In this document: positions 14,097 through 22,526 of the stretch, piece by piece | How positions within the stretch are numbered: the stretch's first letter is position 1 | Layout: each line of letters starts with the position of its first letter | Source of the DNA: JANNMJ01 sp031397815 | GTDB taxonomy: Bacteria > Bacteroidota > Bacteroidia > Cytophagales > Hymenobacteraceae | Length of the DNA stretch: 31,850 nucleotides | Assembly (NCBI GenBank): GCA_031397815.1 | Contig: JANNMJ010000103.1 | Span: 1 to 31,850 of the forward strand | Direction: 5' to 3' | The notes under the pieces: model-generated | What the model saw: the letters and a program-made list of their open reading frames with translations, nothing else | Database searches by the model: none | What the model was told of the DNA's origin: nothing | Made by a program: the position numbers and the translations under genes

Positions 14097-15005
14097 ATGA
14101 CCTCGCTCCGCACGCCCGTCGTCGCCATTCGCAGCTCCCAGATAACCGGCGACGAAGGCGGCTACTTCTACTCTCAACCGCTCCCCGCGAACGGTCTCTC
14201 GCGCCACGACCCCTTCCTCTTGCTCCACCACCACGGGCCGATGAATCTGGAGCCTGATAACCGTGGAATGCCATTCGGGCCGCATCCACATCGCGGCTTC
14301 TGCACGCTGACCGTTATTCTGGCGGGTAGCGTCGTGCATCAGGATTCCCACGGCTTCAAAAGCCGCATCGACGGTAGTTCGGCCGCCGCTGGGGCGCAAT
14401 GGATGACGGCCGGACGAGGTCTGATTCACAACGAATCCACCCCCCGCGATTTCAACGAGCAAGGCGGTTCGCTAGAGCTGTTGCAACTCTGGATTAACCT
14501 GCCCGCCCGCCTGAAAATGACCGCCGCGCATTACGAAGGCCTCTCGCCTGAGCAAGTGCCGCCGCGCCCCCTCAATCCCGATACGCCCGACGGCGCTACC
14601 ATTCAGCTCTTTACCGGCACGTGGCCGGATCAACCGGCCGCCTTCGCACCGCCCACGCCCATCACATCAGCCCTGCTGCGCTTACCCGCCGGGTCAAGTG
14701 CCACGCTACCGGCGCCCGCTGGGCAGGCGGTTTTGGTGTATGTGTTACGCGGCAAGCCAACCGTGGCCGGAGATACCAGCAAGCCCCGCGTCCTCTACGC
14801 CTTCGCTGCCGACGCGGCAAAAGCGGGCACCATTGCTATTAAAGCTAATTCTGAGGCCGAAACGCTGCTTTTCTACGTCGCCGGTGAGCCGTTGAACGAG
14901 CCGGTCGTGCAGCACGGCCCGTTCGTAATGAGCTCCGAGCGCGAGATTATGGAAGCGATGCGCGATTATCAGATGGGGAAAATGGGCGTATTTATTGACG
15001 AGTAG
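14097..15005 (+). CDS. Pirin family protein
   Basis: A 302-residue bicupin of the pirin family; members bind a metal (often Fe) in the N-terminal cupin and some act as quercetinases. Metal ligands expected from human pirin are present: HPHRGF (His63, His65) and GLIHNES (His111, Glu113). The C-terminal cupin (about 190-260) shows ALLRLPAGSSATLPAP and QAVLVYVLRGKPTV. The end HGPFVMSSEREIMEAMRDYQMGKMG is the conserved pirin tail. Substrate unknown. It follows an unusual tandem-repeat tract and is convergent with the AlbA_2 gene 33 bases away. Confidence 0.93.
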   Translation: MTSLRTPVVAIRSSQITGDEGGYFYSQPLPANGLSRHDPFLLLHHHGPMNLEPDNRGMPFGPHPHRGFCTLTVILAGSVVHQDSHGFKSRIDGSSAAAGAQWMTAGRGLIHNESTPRDFNEQGGSLELLQLWINLPARLKMTAAHYEGLSPEQVPPRPLNPDTPDGATIQLFTGTWPDQPAAFAPPTPITSALLRLPAGSSATLPAPAGQAVLVYVLRGKPTVAGDTSKPRVLYAFAADAAKAGTIAIKANSEAETLLFYVAGEPLNEPVVQHGPFVMSSEREIMEAMRDYQMGKMGVFIDE

Positions 15006-15038
15006 TCCACCCGGATCTCCCCATAAATCACCCATAAA

Positions 15039-15728
15039 TCACCCGTTGCCGCGCCGCGTCCAGAAGGGCTCGCGCTCGCGGGTGTGCTCCAGTAGCTGAC
15101 CGCGTAGCGTGAGTCTCAGTAAAAGCTGCCGCGCCCGGTGCTCCGACAGGTTCAACAGTTTCCGGACATTCGCGACCGTGATGCGCGGTAGCTGCGTGAA
15201 CATCGCCAATACGGCGGTTTCGTGGCGGGTCAGGGCTTCAACGGCGGTCAGGCGGTTGCTCGATGCGCCGGGAAGGGGTTCGTGGCGCAACACTTTTTCC
15301 ATCAGCGGCGACGTCTGTACCGATTCCGCGCCGGAGCGCACGTACACTTGCCATTCCGGCTTCGGCGCGCGCGGCTGCACATTCACGCGGTGCGGCTTGC
15401 GGCCGCTTTCCAGCACCCGAGCGCGTACGATAACCGCTTCTGCGTGAGTTGATTCGGTGTCAGGAAGCTCAATCTCATCAATCAGCAGTGGCACTTCCGG
15501 GTCGGTCAGCAGCTGCGCTTGGCGCAAGGCGTAGCGCTCTTCCTGCGCGTCGCGCACGCCCACTGCGCGCCCATTATCAAGCACGCCAATCAGCACCGTG
15601 CCACCGCTCGTATTGGCGAAAGCCACCAACGTGCGGGCGATTTTATGCGGATGCGTCAGCGTTTTCTTGAATTCGAGCTGTTCGCCCTCACCGCTAACCA
15701 AAAGGGCGAGTAAATCAGGGTAAGTCAT
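15039..15728 (-). CDS. AlbA_2 (Schlafen AlbA-like) domain protein with C-terminal winged helix
   Basis: A 229-residue protein. The N-terminal AlbA_2 domain (about 5-135) carries the E-F-K motif in EQLEFKKT (Glu19-Lys21) and FANTSGGTVLIGVLDNGRAVGV (37-58); proteins with this domain are often annotated as putative ATP-binding transcriptional regulators. Residues about 160-225 (RLTAVEALTRHETAVLAMF, then ITVANVRKLLNLSEHRARQLL) look like a winged helix-turn-helix. It is a single gene, convergent with pirin. Role and ligand unknown. Confidence 0.85.
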   Translation of the reverse strand: MTYPDLLALLVSGEGEQLEFKKTLTHPHKIARTLVAFANTSGGTVLIGVLDNGRAVGVRDAQEERYALRQAQLLTDPEVPLLIDEIELPDTESTHAEAVIVRARVLESGRKPHRVNVQPRAPKPEWQVYVRSGAESVQTSPLMEKVLRHEPLPGASSNRLTAVEALTRHETAVLAMFTQLPRITVANVRKLLNLSEHRARQLLLRLTLRGQLLEHTREREPFWTRRGNG

Positions 15729-15867
15729 CAGGCTGGTTTTCTAAGCGAAAAGAAAGCTGTCTTTTTTCAAGCGCCGAATCCAGTCCTAAATATCTGGCAG
15801 CTAGCAAATACGAATCCCTGAAAACGACGGCCTTACCAATCGCGCTACCGTACTTTGACTCACACAA

Positions 15868-15888
15868 GCCGCACTATTTCGGTGCGGC
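15868..15888 (+). other. Short inverted repeat upstream of the T9SS cargo gene
   Basis: GCCGCAC and its complement GTGCGGC flank a 7-base TATTTCG spacer, about 28 bases before the ATG at 15917. A TTTG at 15854-15857 lies 17 bases before TATTTCG, so this may overlap a divergent-from-consensus promoter or serve as an operator. Confidence 0.35.
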
Positions 15889-15916
15889 GCTAACATTCTT
15901 TTTCCTTCGATACCCT

Positions 15917-17581
15917 ATGAGGTACCTCTTTACCGCATTTCGCTGCATTCGGTGGCGTTTTTTTATCTTGATGACCAGCCTGAGTCTGCTGGCCCGCCTG
16001 CCCGCCACTGCGCAGACGTGGCAAGAAGCTACCTCGTTTGGTGAAGGAATTACTTGGGGAACGACCGTCGATGCAGCGGGTAATGTGTACGTAACCGGGT
16101 TTTTATTCGGTACCGGCACGTTCGGTACCATCACTATACAGTCTTCCGTCCGAGGCTCCGCATTCGTGGCCAAGCGGTCGAGCGCTGGCGTTTGGCTGTG
16201 GGCAGTGCGTACCACGGGAAATAGGGATGATACCGGGCGGGGCATCGCCGTCGATGCATTGGGTAACGTTTTCGTCGTCGGTACTTTCAAAAGCTCATCA
16301 ATTAACTTTGGTAATATAACCCTCACGAACAGGTCGTCAAGTGGTATCTACACCGATATGTTCGTCGCGAAGCTCAACTCGTCGGGCGTTTGGCGATGGG
16401 CGGTGCGCGGTGGTGGCGGCAACAACGATGACGGCACCGAAATTCGGCTCGACTCGACCGGTAACGTCTACATCAGCGGTAGTTACAATGGCCCCGCTAC
16501 GTTCGGAACCACTACCCTGACAAACTTGATTATGGACCACTATGTGGCGAAGTTGAGTCCGGCCGGCGCTTGGCAATGGGTCGTGGCGGGCGGCGGTGGC
16601 ACCGGCGAACCGAACCACGGAATGACCGCCGATCCGGCTGGCAACGTGTATGTGGCCGGGAGCTTTACGCAAGGCTCGACCGTTTTCGGAAATATCACGC
16701 TCGTGAATACCAATCGCGGAGCCGACGTATACGTCGCCAAGCTCGACCCAACCGGCAATTGGGTATGGGCCGTCAGCACGCAGGGCGATGGGGAAGAATA
16801 CAGCTACGCCGTGGCCGTCGATGCGGCGGGTTATCTGACCATAGCGGGCCAGACGCGCAGCCCGGTCCTCACCCTCGGTACGATTACCCTCGCCACCCTC
16901 ACCACGCCCAATTTTTCCGATATGTTCATCGCGCGCCTGACGCCCACAGGCGCTTGGCAATGGGCGGTGCAGGTCGGCGGGACGCGCACCGACGCCGGCG
17001 TTTCTCTGGCAATCGACGCGGCTAGTAACAGCTACGTTTCCTGTCGTTTCACCAGTCCCTCGGTCACTTGGGGCACCACGACAGTGACCAATAACTGGGC
17101 AGGGAATACCTTCGATTCGTTCATCGGCAAAATCGACGCGGGCGGCAATATGCAGTGGGCAGTCGGTGCGGGCGGCAGCAGCGACGATGATGCCCGGCAG
17201 ATCGCCCTTTCGCCGCAAGGGGATATTTACGTCGCGGGGTACTACGACGCCCGCGCGAGTTTCGGACCGTTCACCTTGACCAATAATTTCACATATTACG
17301 GCAGCTTTCTGGCCCGCCTCTCCAACCCGCCCGTCGGCTTGGCCGAGGACGACGCGCAGCCTGGCGGTGGTCTGCGCATCGCGCCGAACCCCGCTACGGA
17401 TGTGGTGCGTATCAGCGGCGCCCCAATTGGCACGGCCGTAACGCTGCTCGATGCCGTGGGCCGTACGGTCCGGACGTGGCGCTCATCTGCCAATGAGCCT
17501 GATTTCGACCTGCGCGGCTTGCCAGCGGGCGTTTATGTCGTGCGCGCCGGTCAACTGGCGCGGCGGCTAGTGGTGGAGTAG
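15917..17581 (+). CDS. Secreted seven-repeat SBBP beta-propeller protein with T9SS sorting domain
   Basis: A 554-residue secreted protein. A signal peptide (residues 1 to about 33, ending LPATAQ) is followed by seven SBBP-type repeats: VDAAGNVYVTG (51), VDALGNVFVVG (112), LDSTGNVYISG (178), ADPAGNVYVAG (239), VDAAGYLTIAG (301), IDAASNSYVSC (366) and LSPQGDIYVAG (431). Each is followed by F(V/I)AK or equivalent and WxWAV, about 60-68 residues apart. Seven repeats would close a seven-bladed propeller. Residues about 487-554 are a type A T9SS C-terminal domain (IAPNPATDVVRI, LLDAVGRTVRTW, LRGLPAGVYVVRAG). The protein should be exported by Sec, crossed by the T9SS, and its tail removed. The ligand is unknown. 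A bidirectional terminator follows. Confidence 0.9.
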   Translation: MRYLFTAFRCIRWRFFILMTSLSLLARLPATAQTWQEATSFGEGITWGTTVDAAGNVYVTGFLFGTGTFGTITIQSSVRGSAFVAKRSSAGVWLWAVRTTGNRDDTGRGIAVDALGNVFVVGTFKSSSINFGNITLTNRSSSGIYTDMFVAKLNSSGVWRWAVRGGGGNNDDGTEIRLDSTGNVYISGSYNGPATFGTTTLTNLIMDHYVAKLSPAGAWQWVVAGGGGTGEPNHGMTADPAGNVYVAGSFTQGSTVFGNITLVNTNRGADVYVAKLDPTGNWVWAVSTQGDGEEYSYAVAVDAAGYLTIAGQTRSPVLTLGTITLATLTTPNFSDMFIARLTPTGAWQWAVQVGGTRTDAGVSLAIDAASNSYVSCRFTSPSVTWGTTTVTNNWAGNTFDSFIGKIDAGGNMQWAVGAGGSSDDDARQIALSPQGDIYVAGYYDARASFGPFTLTNNFTYYGSFLARLSNPPVGLAEDDAQPGGGLRIAPNPATDVVRISGAPIGTAVTLLDAVGRTVRTWRSSANEPDFDLRGLPAGVYVVRAGQLARRLVVE

Positions 17582-17633
17582 GAGAGATGTCGCCAACCCA
17601 GCACGGCGCCATCATCAAAAAATAAGAACGCAA

Positions 17634-17665
17634 AAAGCCGGTTTCCGTCAACGGAAACCGGCTTT
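17634..17665. terminator. Bidirectional terminator between the T9SS cargo and DUF3127 genes
   Basis: A perfect 14-bp stem (AAAGCCGGTTTCCG at 17634-17647, complement at 17652-17665) with a TCAA loop. TTTCTTATTT follows on the plus strand and a run of T (complement of CAAAAA) on the minus strand, so it can serve both convergent genes. Confidence 0.88.
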
Positions 17666-17718
17666 CTTATTTGAGGTATCTGCTTCAGCTGAAGCAGATG
17701 TCAAATCTTTTCTGACGA

Positions 17719-18147
17719 CTAGAACGGTAGATCGTTGTCGGCGTCGGAGTTAATCGGCGCGCTGGTTGGCTGGCGCTGAATGTTCGGATTGTTGTTGGCG
17801 CGCGGGGCTTGTTGGGCCTGTGGCTGCTGGTAGCCGCCTTGCTGTGGCGCCTGCTGGCCACCACCGCCGTTCGCGTTCTGCACTTTCCACGCCGAGAGGG
17901 TGGTGAAGTACAGCGTCTCGCCATTCTTATCGTACGCCCGACCACGGAGATCGAACGAAACGGTCACGGGAGTCTGGAGCTGGAAGCCGTTGAGAAGGTC
18001 GCACTTATCCTGCGCCAACTCGAACTTCACTACCTGCGGATACTGCCCGTCCTGGATTTCAACCACAAACTCGCGCTTGCGGAATTTCTCGCTGACCTGC
18101 TGGGTGCCTTTGTCAACGATGAGGATACCGGTTGCCTCGTAAGCCAT
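17719..18147 (-). CDS. DUF3127 protein with SSB-like acidic C-terminal tip
   Basis: A 142-residue protein. Residues 1-90 are the DUF3127 domain of Bacteroidota (MAYEATGILIVDKG; FRKREFVVEIQDG; YPQVVKFELAQDKCDLL; VTVSFDLRGRAY; YFTTLSAWKV), which has an OB-fold-like strand order. A Gln/Pro/Gly-rich disordered linker (about 93-132) leads to a final DADNDLPF, closely like the acidic tip of single-stranded DNA-binding protein (D-D-I-P-F). By analogy it may bind single-stranded DNA and recruit repair or replication partners through the tip; this is inference. The ATG at 18145-18147 is chosen because it gives the conserved start and lies about 26 bases after the predicted transcription start; the extension to 18183 would begin at or before the -7 box. 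Confidence 0.85.
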   Translation of the reverse strand: MAYEATGILIVDKGTQQVSEKFRKREFVVEIQDGQYPQVVKFELAQDKCDLLNGFQLQTPVTVSFDLRGRAYDKNGETLYFTTLSAWKVQNANGGGGQQAPQQGGYQQPQAQQAPRANNNPNIQRQPTSAPINSDADNDLPF

Positions 18148-18180
18148 AACACAATTAAACGAAAGTGAAAAACAACTCGT

Positions 18181-18212
18181 CAAATGTACGGAGGCTGACG
18201 GAGACTTTGCAA
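18181..18212 (-). promoter_or_regulatory. Promoter of the DUF3127 gene
   Basis: On the minus strand TACATTTG (18181-18188) is an exact TAnnTTTG match and TTG (18210-18212) lies 21 bases upstream. The predicted transcription start is near 18174, leaving a leader of about 26 bases before the ATG at 18147. The plus-strand gene at 18395 begins 180 bases away; no clear promoter for it was seen. Confidence 0.6.
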
Positions 18213-18394
18213 GTCTTTTTGCTAAAAATTTACAATCAAGCTACTAACTTATTGAGAGGTAACTAAAGAAAGTTAACATACGGCTGAGAAATGAGGGCTT
18301 GGGCGTTACTTCGCTCCCCGTTTCGGCGGGGGCGCTGGAAGGCGCTAATCAGTATCATCGACTCTTTTTCGGCTGCCTCAGCGGCTCACTGCTT

Positions 18395-19363
18395 ATGTTT
18401 TCACTCGCTCTTCACGGTGGTGCCGGTACGATTCCGCGCCACTCCCTCGATGCCACGCAGGAAGCCGCTTACCGCGCGGCGCTGGAAGAAGCGCGGGAGC
18501 TTGGCTTTCAGATGCTAGCGGGCGGCGCGGCGGCGCTTGATGTGGTAGAGGCCACGGTCAAGTCGCTCGAAAACTGTCCGCTTTTCAATGCGGGGCGCGG
18601 GGCCGTCTTCACGCACGAAGGCATTCACGAGCTGGATGCGGCGCTGATGAATGGGCAGGATAGGGCGTCCGGCGCCGTCGCGGGGGTGCGGGGCGTGGTG
18701 AACCCAATCAGTTTGGCGCGCCTAGTAATGGACCAATCTGAGCACGTATTGCTAGCGAGCGCCGGGGCGGAAGAATTCGGCCGGCTCCACGGCGCCGCCT
18801 TCGCCGATCCCACGTACTTCTTTGTCGACCACCGGCATAAGCAATGGATTGAAGCGCGCACCGCTGGCCGAATTCAGCTCGATCACGCCGTGCCGCTCGA
18901 AGAACCCAACCCGACCGACGTACCGCTCCCCATCGGCGGGCCGAACCTGAAAATGGGCACCGTCGGCGCCGTAGCGCGGGATAAACAGGGCCATCTCGCC
19001 GCCGCGACTTCTACCGGCGGGATGACCAACAAACGCTGGGGCCGCATCGGCGATACGCCGCTCATCGGCGCCGGAACGTGGGCCGACGACCGCACCTGCG
19101 CCATCAGCTGCACGGGTCACGGCGAGTTTTTCATCCGCGGCGTAGTGGCGTATGATATCGCGTGCTTAGTCGAGTACCGAGGCTTGACGCTGGCCGAAGC
19201 TTGCCGTATCGTGCTATTCGACAAGCTGTTGCCTATTGGTGGAGAAGGCGGCTTGGTGGCCGTGGATGCGGCGGGTAACGTCGAGCTGCCGTTCAATTCC
19301 GACGGGATGTATCGGGCTTGGAAAACGAGTGCTGGGGCTGAAGGCGTCGCTATCTATAAGTAA
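18395..19363 (+). CDS. iaaA: Isoaspartyl peptidase / plant-type L-asparaginase
   Basis: A 322-residue Ntn-hydrolase that cleaves beta-aspartyl dipeptides (and asparagine) after autoproteolysis. The N-terminus MFSLALHGGAGTI and the mature beta-chain start GTVGAVA are visible, with Thr189 as the predicted autocleavage nucleophile, followed by TSTGGMTNKRWGRIGDTPLIGAGTWAD in which TGG and GRIGD shape the pocket. The ATG at 18395 is used: the frame extends upstream to 18299 but that part is not family sequence. It converges on cyanophycinase, whose product, beta-Asp-Arg, is a classic substrate of this enzyme. It is probably cytoplasmic, since no signal peptide is seen from this start. Confidence 0.93.
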   Translation: MFSLALHGGAGTIPRHSLDATQEAAYRAALEEARELGFQMLAGGAAALDVVEATVKSLENCPLFNAGRGAVFTHEGIHELDAALMNGQDRASGAVAGVRGVVNPISLARLVMDQSEHVLLASAGAEEFGRLHGAAFADPTYFFVDHRHKQWIEARTAGRIQLDHAVPLEEPNPTDVPLPIGGPNLKMGTVGAVARDKQGHLAAATSTGGMTNKRWGRIGDTPLIGAGTWADDRTCAISCTGHGEFFIRGVVAYDIACLVEYRGLTLAEACRIVLFDKLLPIGGEGGLVAVDAAGNVELPFNSDGMYRAWKTSAGAEGVAIYK

Positions 19364-19420
19364 GGAGCGCCGTCGGAAGCGCTGCTGCTTCTCTGTCGAA
19401 TCTTCCTTCAAAGTCGAATT

Positions 19421-19478
19421 AAAAACCCCGAAGCGCGGGCGGCCACTCTTGCGGCAGCTCCCACGCTTCGGGGTTTTT
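19421..19478. terminator. Bidirectional terminator between iaaA and cyanophycinase
   Basis: A 15-bp stem, AAAAACCCCGAAGCG at 19421-19435 pairing with 19464-19478, across a 28-base loop. The A run on one side and T run on the other (GGGGTTTTT) suit termination in both directions between the convergent genes. Confidence 0.82.
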
Positions 19479-19536
19479 AGTTCGAAGTAAAATCTTCGCT
19501 CTTTTGATGAGCGTTTCGGTGTTGAATCTAACTGAA

Positions 19537-20421
19537 TCAGGCTGGCAGCGGCGCCGGTGCGGGCATATCGGCGTAGAACTGGCGGCGGCGCAGGTCATAG
19601 ACGTTGCCCTTGGCCAGCACGTGGACCTTCATCCCTTCCACCGAAAGCATCTCGCCTTTTCGGGCGTCGAAGGCGTTGTTATGGCCGATTTCGCGGCCAT
19701 CGACGATGATGACGAGGTTTGAGCCGATGGTTTCGATTTGCGAGCCGCCCGTGATGAGCACGCCCGTGTCTTCGCCCAAACCGATGCCCAAATGATGCGG
19801 ATGCGCCGCGACGGCTTCCATCAGCCGTGCGAACCTGCCGCGCATCACGAAGTGAGAGTCAATAATCAACGGCTCAATCAGCCCCAGCCCGACGTTGATT
19901 TTGACGGCGCCTTTCTTGAGCGCATCGAACGGATTGCCGCCCGCAATCATCACCTTCGACATCGCCATCGCCCCGGCGCTCGTGCCCGCAATCACGAAAT
20001 GCTCTTCGGCGTAGTAGCGCCCGACCATCACTTCTAGAAACTCCGAGCCATTGAAGGCTTGGGTGATTTTAGATTGATCGCCGCCGGAAAACATCACGCA
20101 GTCGCACGCCCGCAGGCGTTCGAGGTAGTCGGGCCGCCGGGCGTCTTCGGCGGTGCGGATGTGCATGACGGGCAAATCGGTGATGCCGAGGCGGGCGAAG
20201 GCGGCGCGGTACATATCGCCGACTTCGAGCGGAATCGCCGAGGCGGTCGTCACGATTTCTACGTGCGGGTGCTGCTTGGCGGTCTCGACGAGCAAACGCT
20301 TCAGAATGCCAAGCTCGAAGAAGTCGAGGGTGTAGCGCTTGCGCGATTTAGGGGTCGCGTAAGAGCCCTTGTCCTCGTTGCCGCCGACGGCGATGAGCTT
20401 GCCTTTGGGTACTTGAATCAC
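19537..20421 (-). CDS. cphB: Cyanophycinase
   Basis: A 294-residue serine peptidase of family S51 that cuts the storage polymer cyanophycin (multi-L-arginyl-poly-L-aspartate) to beta-Asp-Arg dipeptides. The nucleophile elbow GTSAGAMAMS (Ser148), the substrate-pocket FSGGDQSKI (111-119), DSHFVMRGRFARL (His190) and GLGEDTGVL (Glu217) are present. The start is GTG at 20419-20421. No signal peptide is seen, so the enzyme should act on intracellular polymer. Its convergent neighbour is the isoaspartyl peptidase that completes degradation. No cyanophycin synthetase is in the window. Confidence 0.93.
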   Translation of the reverse strand: MIQVPKGKLIAVGGNEDKGSYATPKSRKRYTLDFFELGILKRLLVETAKQHPHVEIVTTASAIPLEVGDMYRAAFARLGITDLPVMHIRTAEDARRPDYLERLRACDCVMFSGGDQSKITQAFNGSEFLEVMVGRYYAEEHFVIAGTSAGAMAMSKVMIAGGNPFDALKKGAVKINVGLGLIEPLIIDSHFVMRGRFARLMEAVAAHPHHLGIGLGEDTGVLITGGSQIETIGSNLVIIVDGREIGHNNAFDARKGEMLSVEGMKVHVLAKGNVYDLRRRQFYADMPAPAPLPA

Positions 20422-20529
20422 AGAATGGGGGCGGATAAAGCTCCGCTGCTGACTAGAAAAAAGGAAAGAAGTGAATTAGGGAAGAACCCGGCGGGCCGTT
20501 TCTAACGCCCAAACAACAATCCGAACCGC

Positions 20530-22326
20530 TTACCGGCCCACCATCTCATCGAAGGTGGCGGTCGCGACGGCGTGGTAATTCGGCCGGGCCAGCGCGTAAA
20601 TGCGCTTGGCTTCGGCGCGCCCGGCTTCGGTCTGAATCAGGCCTTTGTAGAGGGGCACCAGAAACTTCCGCCGTCCGACCGTCGTCAGGAACCGGGCCAG
20701 AGCGGTGGCGGCGGGCTGGTAATTCGCCCGAATCGTGTGCTGGAACCACTGCGCCAGAATCTCGGCGTTGCCCGATTCGGTGAAATGGAACGCCGCATCC
20801 AGCTCGCCGAGCTGGTCGGGGGTGAGGGTTTCGGAGAGATTTCGCACGAAATGCACCCACTCGTGGGAGCTCCAATCGGCGGTTTGCAGGGCGTTAGCTG
20901 CCGTGCCGCCGGTTTGCCACGCCGCCAATTGCGCATCCACCGCGCGGAACCGCACCGACGAAACCGTCGGGGCAGAAGCGGGGACGCCGGGCCGGTAAAT
21001 CCACTCGTCGAAGGGGACGCGGGTTTCGAGATCGGGGAATTCGTCGAGTAGCTCGCGGCGGACGTATTTCAACCAGCCTTCGGTGTCCATCGACTGGAAC
21101 GCGTGACGGTCGAAATACTCACGGATGAAGCGGTCCATCCGGGGGCGCCCGATGACGGCTTCGATAGCCAACAAGAGCAGCTCGCCCTTCTCGTAGGCAA
21201 CTTCCGTGACACCGTCATCAGGGTCGCGGCCCGCTAAATCGAGCTTGAGGCGCGTGTCTTCCGCCGGGAGCGCGGCCACGGTGTGGTGCAGGCCGTCGGT
21301 GCCGAGCTGTTGGAGCATTTCGGCGTAATCGGCGCCGTAAAGCCGCTCCATGATGCGCCGCTCGAAGTAAACGGTGTAGCCTTCGTTGAGCCAGAAGTCG
21401 TTCCAAGTAGCGTTCGTGACGAGGTTCCCCGACCACGAGTGCGCCAATTCGTGCGCTACGAGACTCGTGAGCGAGCGGTCGCCGGTGACGATGGTGGGCG
21501 TTACGAAAGTCAGGCGCGGGTTTTCCATCCCGCCGAACGGGAACGACGGCGGCAGGAGCAGCAAATCGTACTGCTCCCAGCGGTAAGGGCCGTACAGCTC
21601 TTCGGCGGCGCCGACCATCTTCTCCAAATCGACGAACTCCCACGCGGCGGCTTCCAGTGACGCCGGTTCGGCGTAAACGCCCGTGCGCGGCCCCGTCGCG
21701 CGGAACGCCAAATCGCCGACCGCGAGCGCCAGCAGGTACGCCGGAATCGGTTGGGGCATCTTGAACGTGTACACGCCGTCGGCGCGGCGCTCGGTGGGGT
21801 TGGTGGCGCTCATCAGCGCCAGCAGGTGCGTGGGGACTTGGATGCGGGCGTCGTAGGTGAACCGGATGCCGGGGGAATCCTGAATCGGCACCCACGTACG
21901 GGCCAGAATCGCTTGAGATTGCGTGAATAACAGCGGTTGCCGTCGGCCAGCCGTTTGCTCCGGATTGAGCCACTGGAGGGCGTCGGCACCCTCGGCGGCG
22001 GTGCGGTAGCGCACGACGACGCGGCGCGTATCGGGCCGAATGCTGACGGTCAGCGGCTGACCCAGAAACGGCACGGCGGCGCCGAGGTGGAACTCGGTCG
22101 GCGGACCGGCGGGCGAGTCGAGGGTGACGGCTTCGACGGTCAGGCCACGGGTATCGAGCACGACTTCCGTGGCGCCGGGCGCGGTGATCAGGTCGAGGGT
22201 GGCGGTGCCGGAAAGCTGCTTCTGCTCAAAATCCACCACCAAGTGCAGACTCAAGTGGCGGACAACGGCTTCGTGCGGACGAGCGAAGGAATGCGAATCG
22301 ACGACGGACATAGGCTGGAGCGACAT
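20530..22326 (-). CDS. M1 family metallopeptidase, LTA4-hydrolase/aminopeptidase B type
   Basis: A 598-residue zinc aminopeptidase. The exopeptidase motif PFGGMENP (263-270), the zinc site HELAHSW (His292, Glu293, His296) with Glu315 in WLNEGYT, and the transition-state tyrosine in EVAYEKGELLL are all present. A C-terminal helical domain resembling that of leukotriene A4 hydrolase (about 460-598) follows. No signal peptide is seen, so it is probably cytoplasmic peptide turnover. The ATG at 22324-22326 lies five bases after an exact -7 box; a second Met at residue 6 would give a short leader. It is upstream of cyanophycinase on the same strand with a 108-base gap. Confidence 0.95.
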   Translation of the reverse strand: MSLQPMSVVDSHSFARPHEAVVRHLSLHLVVDFEQKQLSGTATLDLITAPGATEVVLDTRGLTVEAVTLDSPAGPPTEFHLGAAVPFLGQPLTVSIRPDTRRVVVRYRTAAEGADALQWLNPEQTAGRRQPLLFTQSQAILARTWVPIQDSPGIRFTYDARIQVPTHLLALMSATNPTERRADGVYTFKMPQPIPAYLLALAVGDLAFRATGPRTGVYAEPASLEAAAWEFVDLEKMVGAAEELYGPYRWEQYDLLLLPPSFPFGGMENPRLTFVTPTIVTGDRSLTSLVAHELAHSWSGNLVTNATWNDFWLNEGYTVYFERRIMERLYGADYAEMLQQLGTDGLHHTVAALPAEDTRLKLDLAGRDPDDGVTEVAYEKGELLLLAIEAVIGRPRMDRFIREYFDRHAFQSMDTEGWLKYVRRELLDEFPDLETRVPFDEWIYRPGVPASAPTVSSVRFRAVDAQLAAWQTGGTAANALQTADWSSHEWVHFVRNLSETLTPDQLGELDAAFHFTESGNAEILAQWFQHTIRANYQPAATALARFLTTVGRRKFLVPLYKGLIQTEAGRAEAKRIYALARPNYHAVATATFDEMVGR

Positions 22327-22331
22327 TCGGA

Positions 22332-22358
22332 CAAAAGTAGGGCGCTTGTCGCGTCAAA
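22332..22358 (-). promoter_or_regulatory. Promoter of the M1 aminopeptidase gene
   Basis: On the minus strand TACTTTTG (22332-22339) matches TAnnTTTG exactly, with TTTG (22355-22358) 15 bases upstream, the same spacing as at the Uma2 gene. Five bases separate the -7 box from the ATG at 22326, so the transcript would be leaderless or start just inside the gene. Confidence 0.5.
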
Positions 22359-22526
22359 TAGAGAACTTCGGAATCGAGCCATCGAATCACTAATTCCGTT
22401 CAGCCCCGAAAAGGGAATGTTCACGGGTAAAAACCCGGGGTTGGTCGAAAACTTACTCGGTTATTGTAATAATAGTCCGAATCTTGAAGCCTGAAAACCT
22501 GCCGACTCACTCTAACCCCGCACTCT

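Noticed and set aside
18299..18394. 32-residue extension of isoaspartyl peptidase, conceivably a signal peptide
   Set aside because: No plausible signal peptide (no basic start and no cleavage site) and the family start is at 18395.
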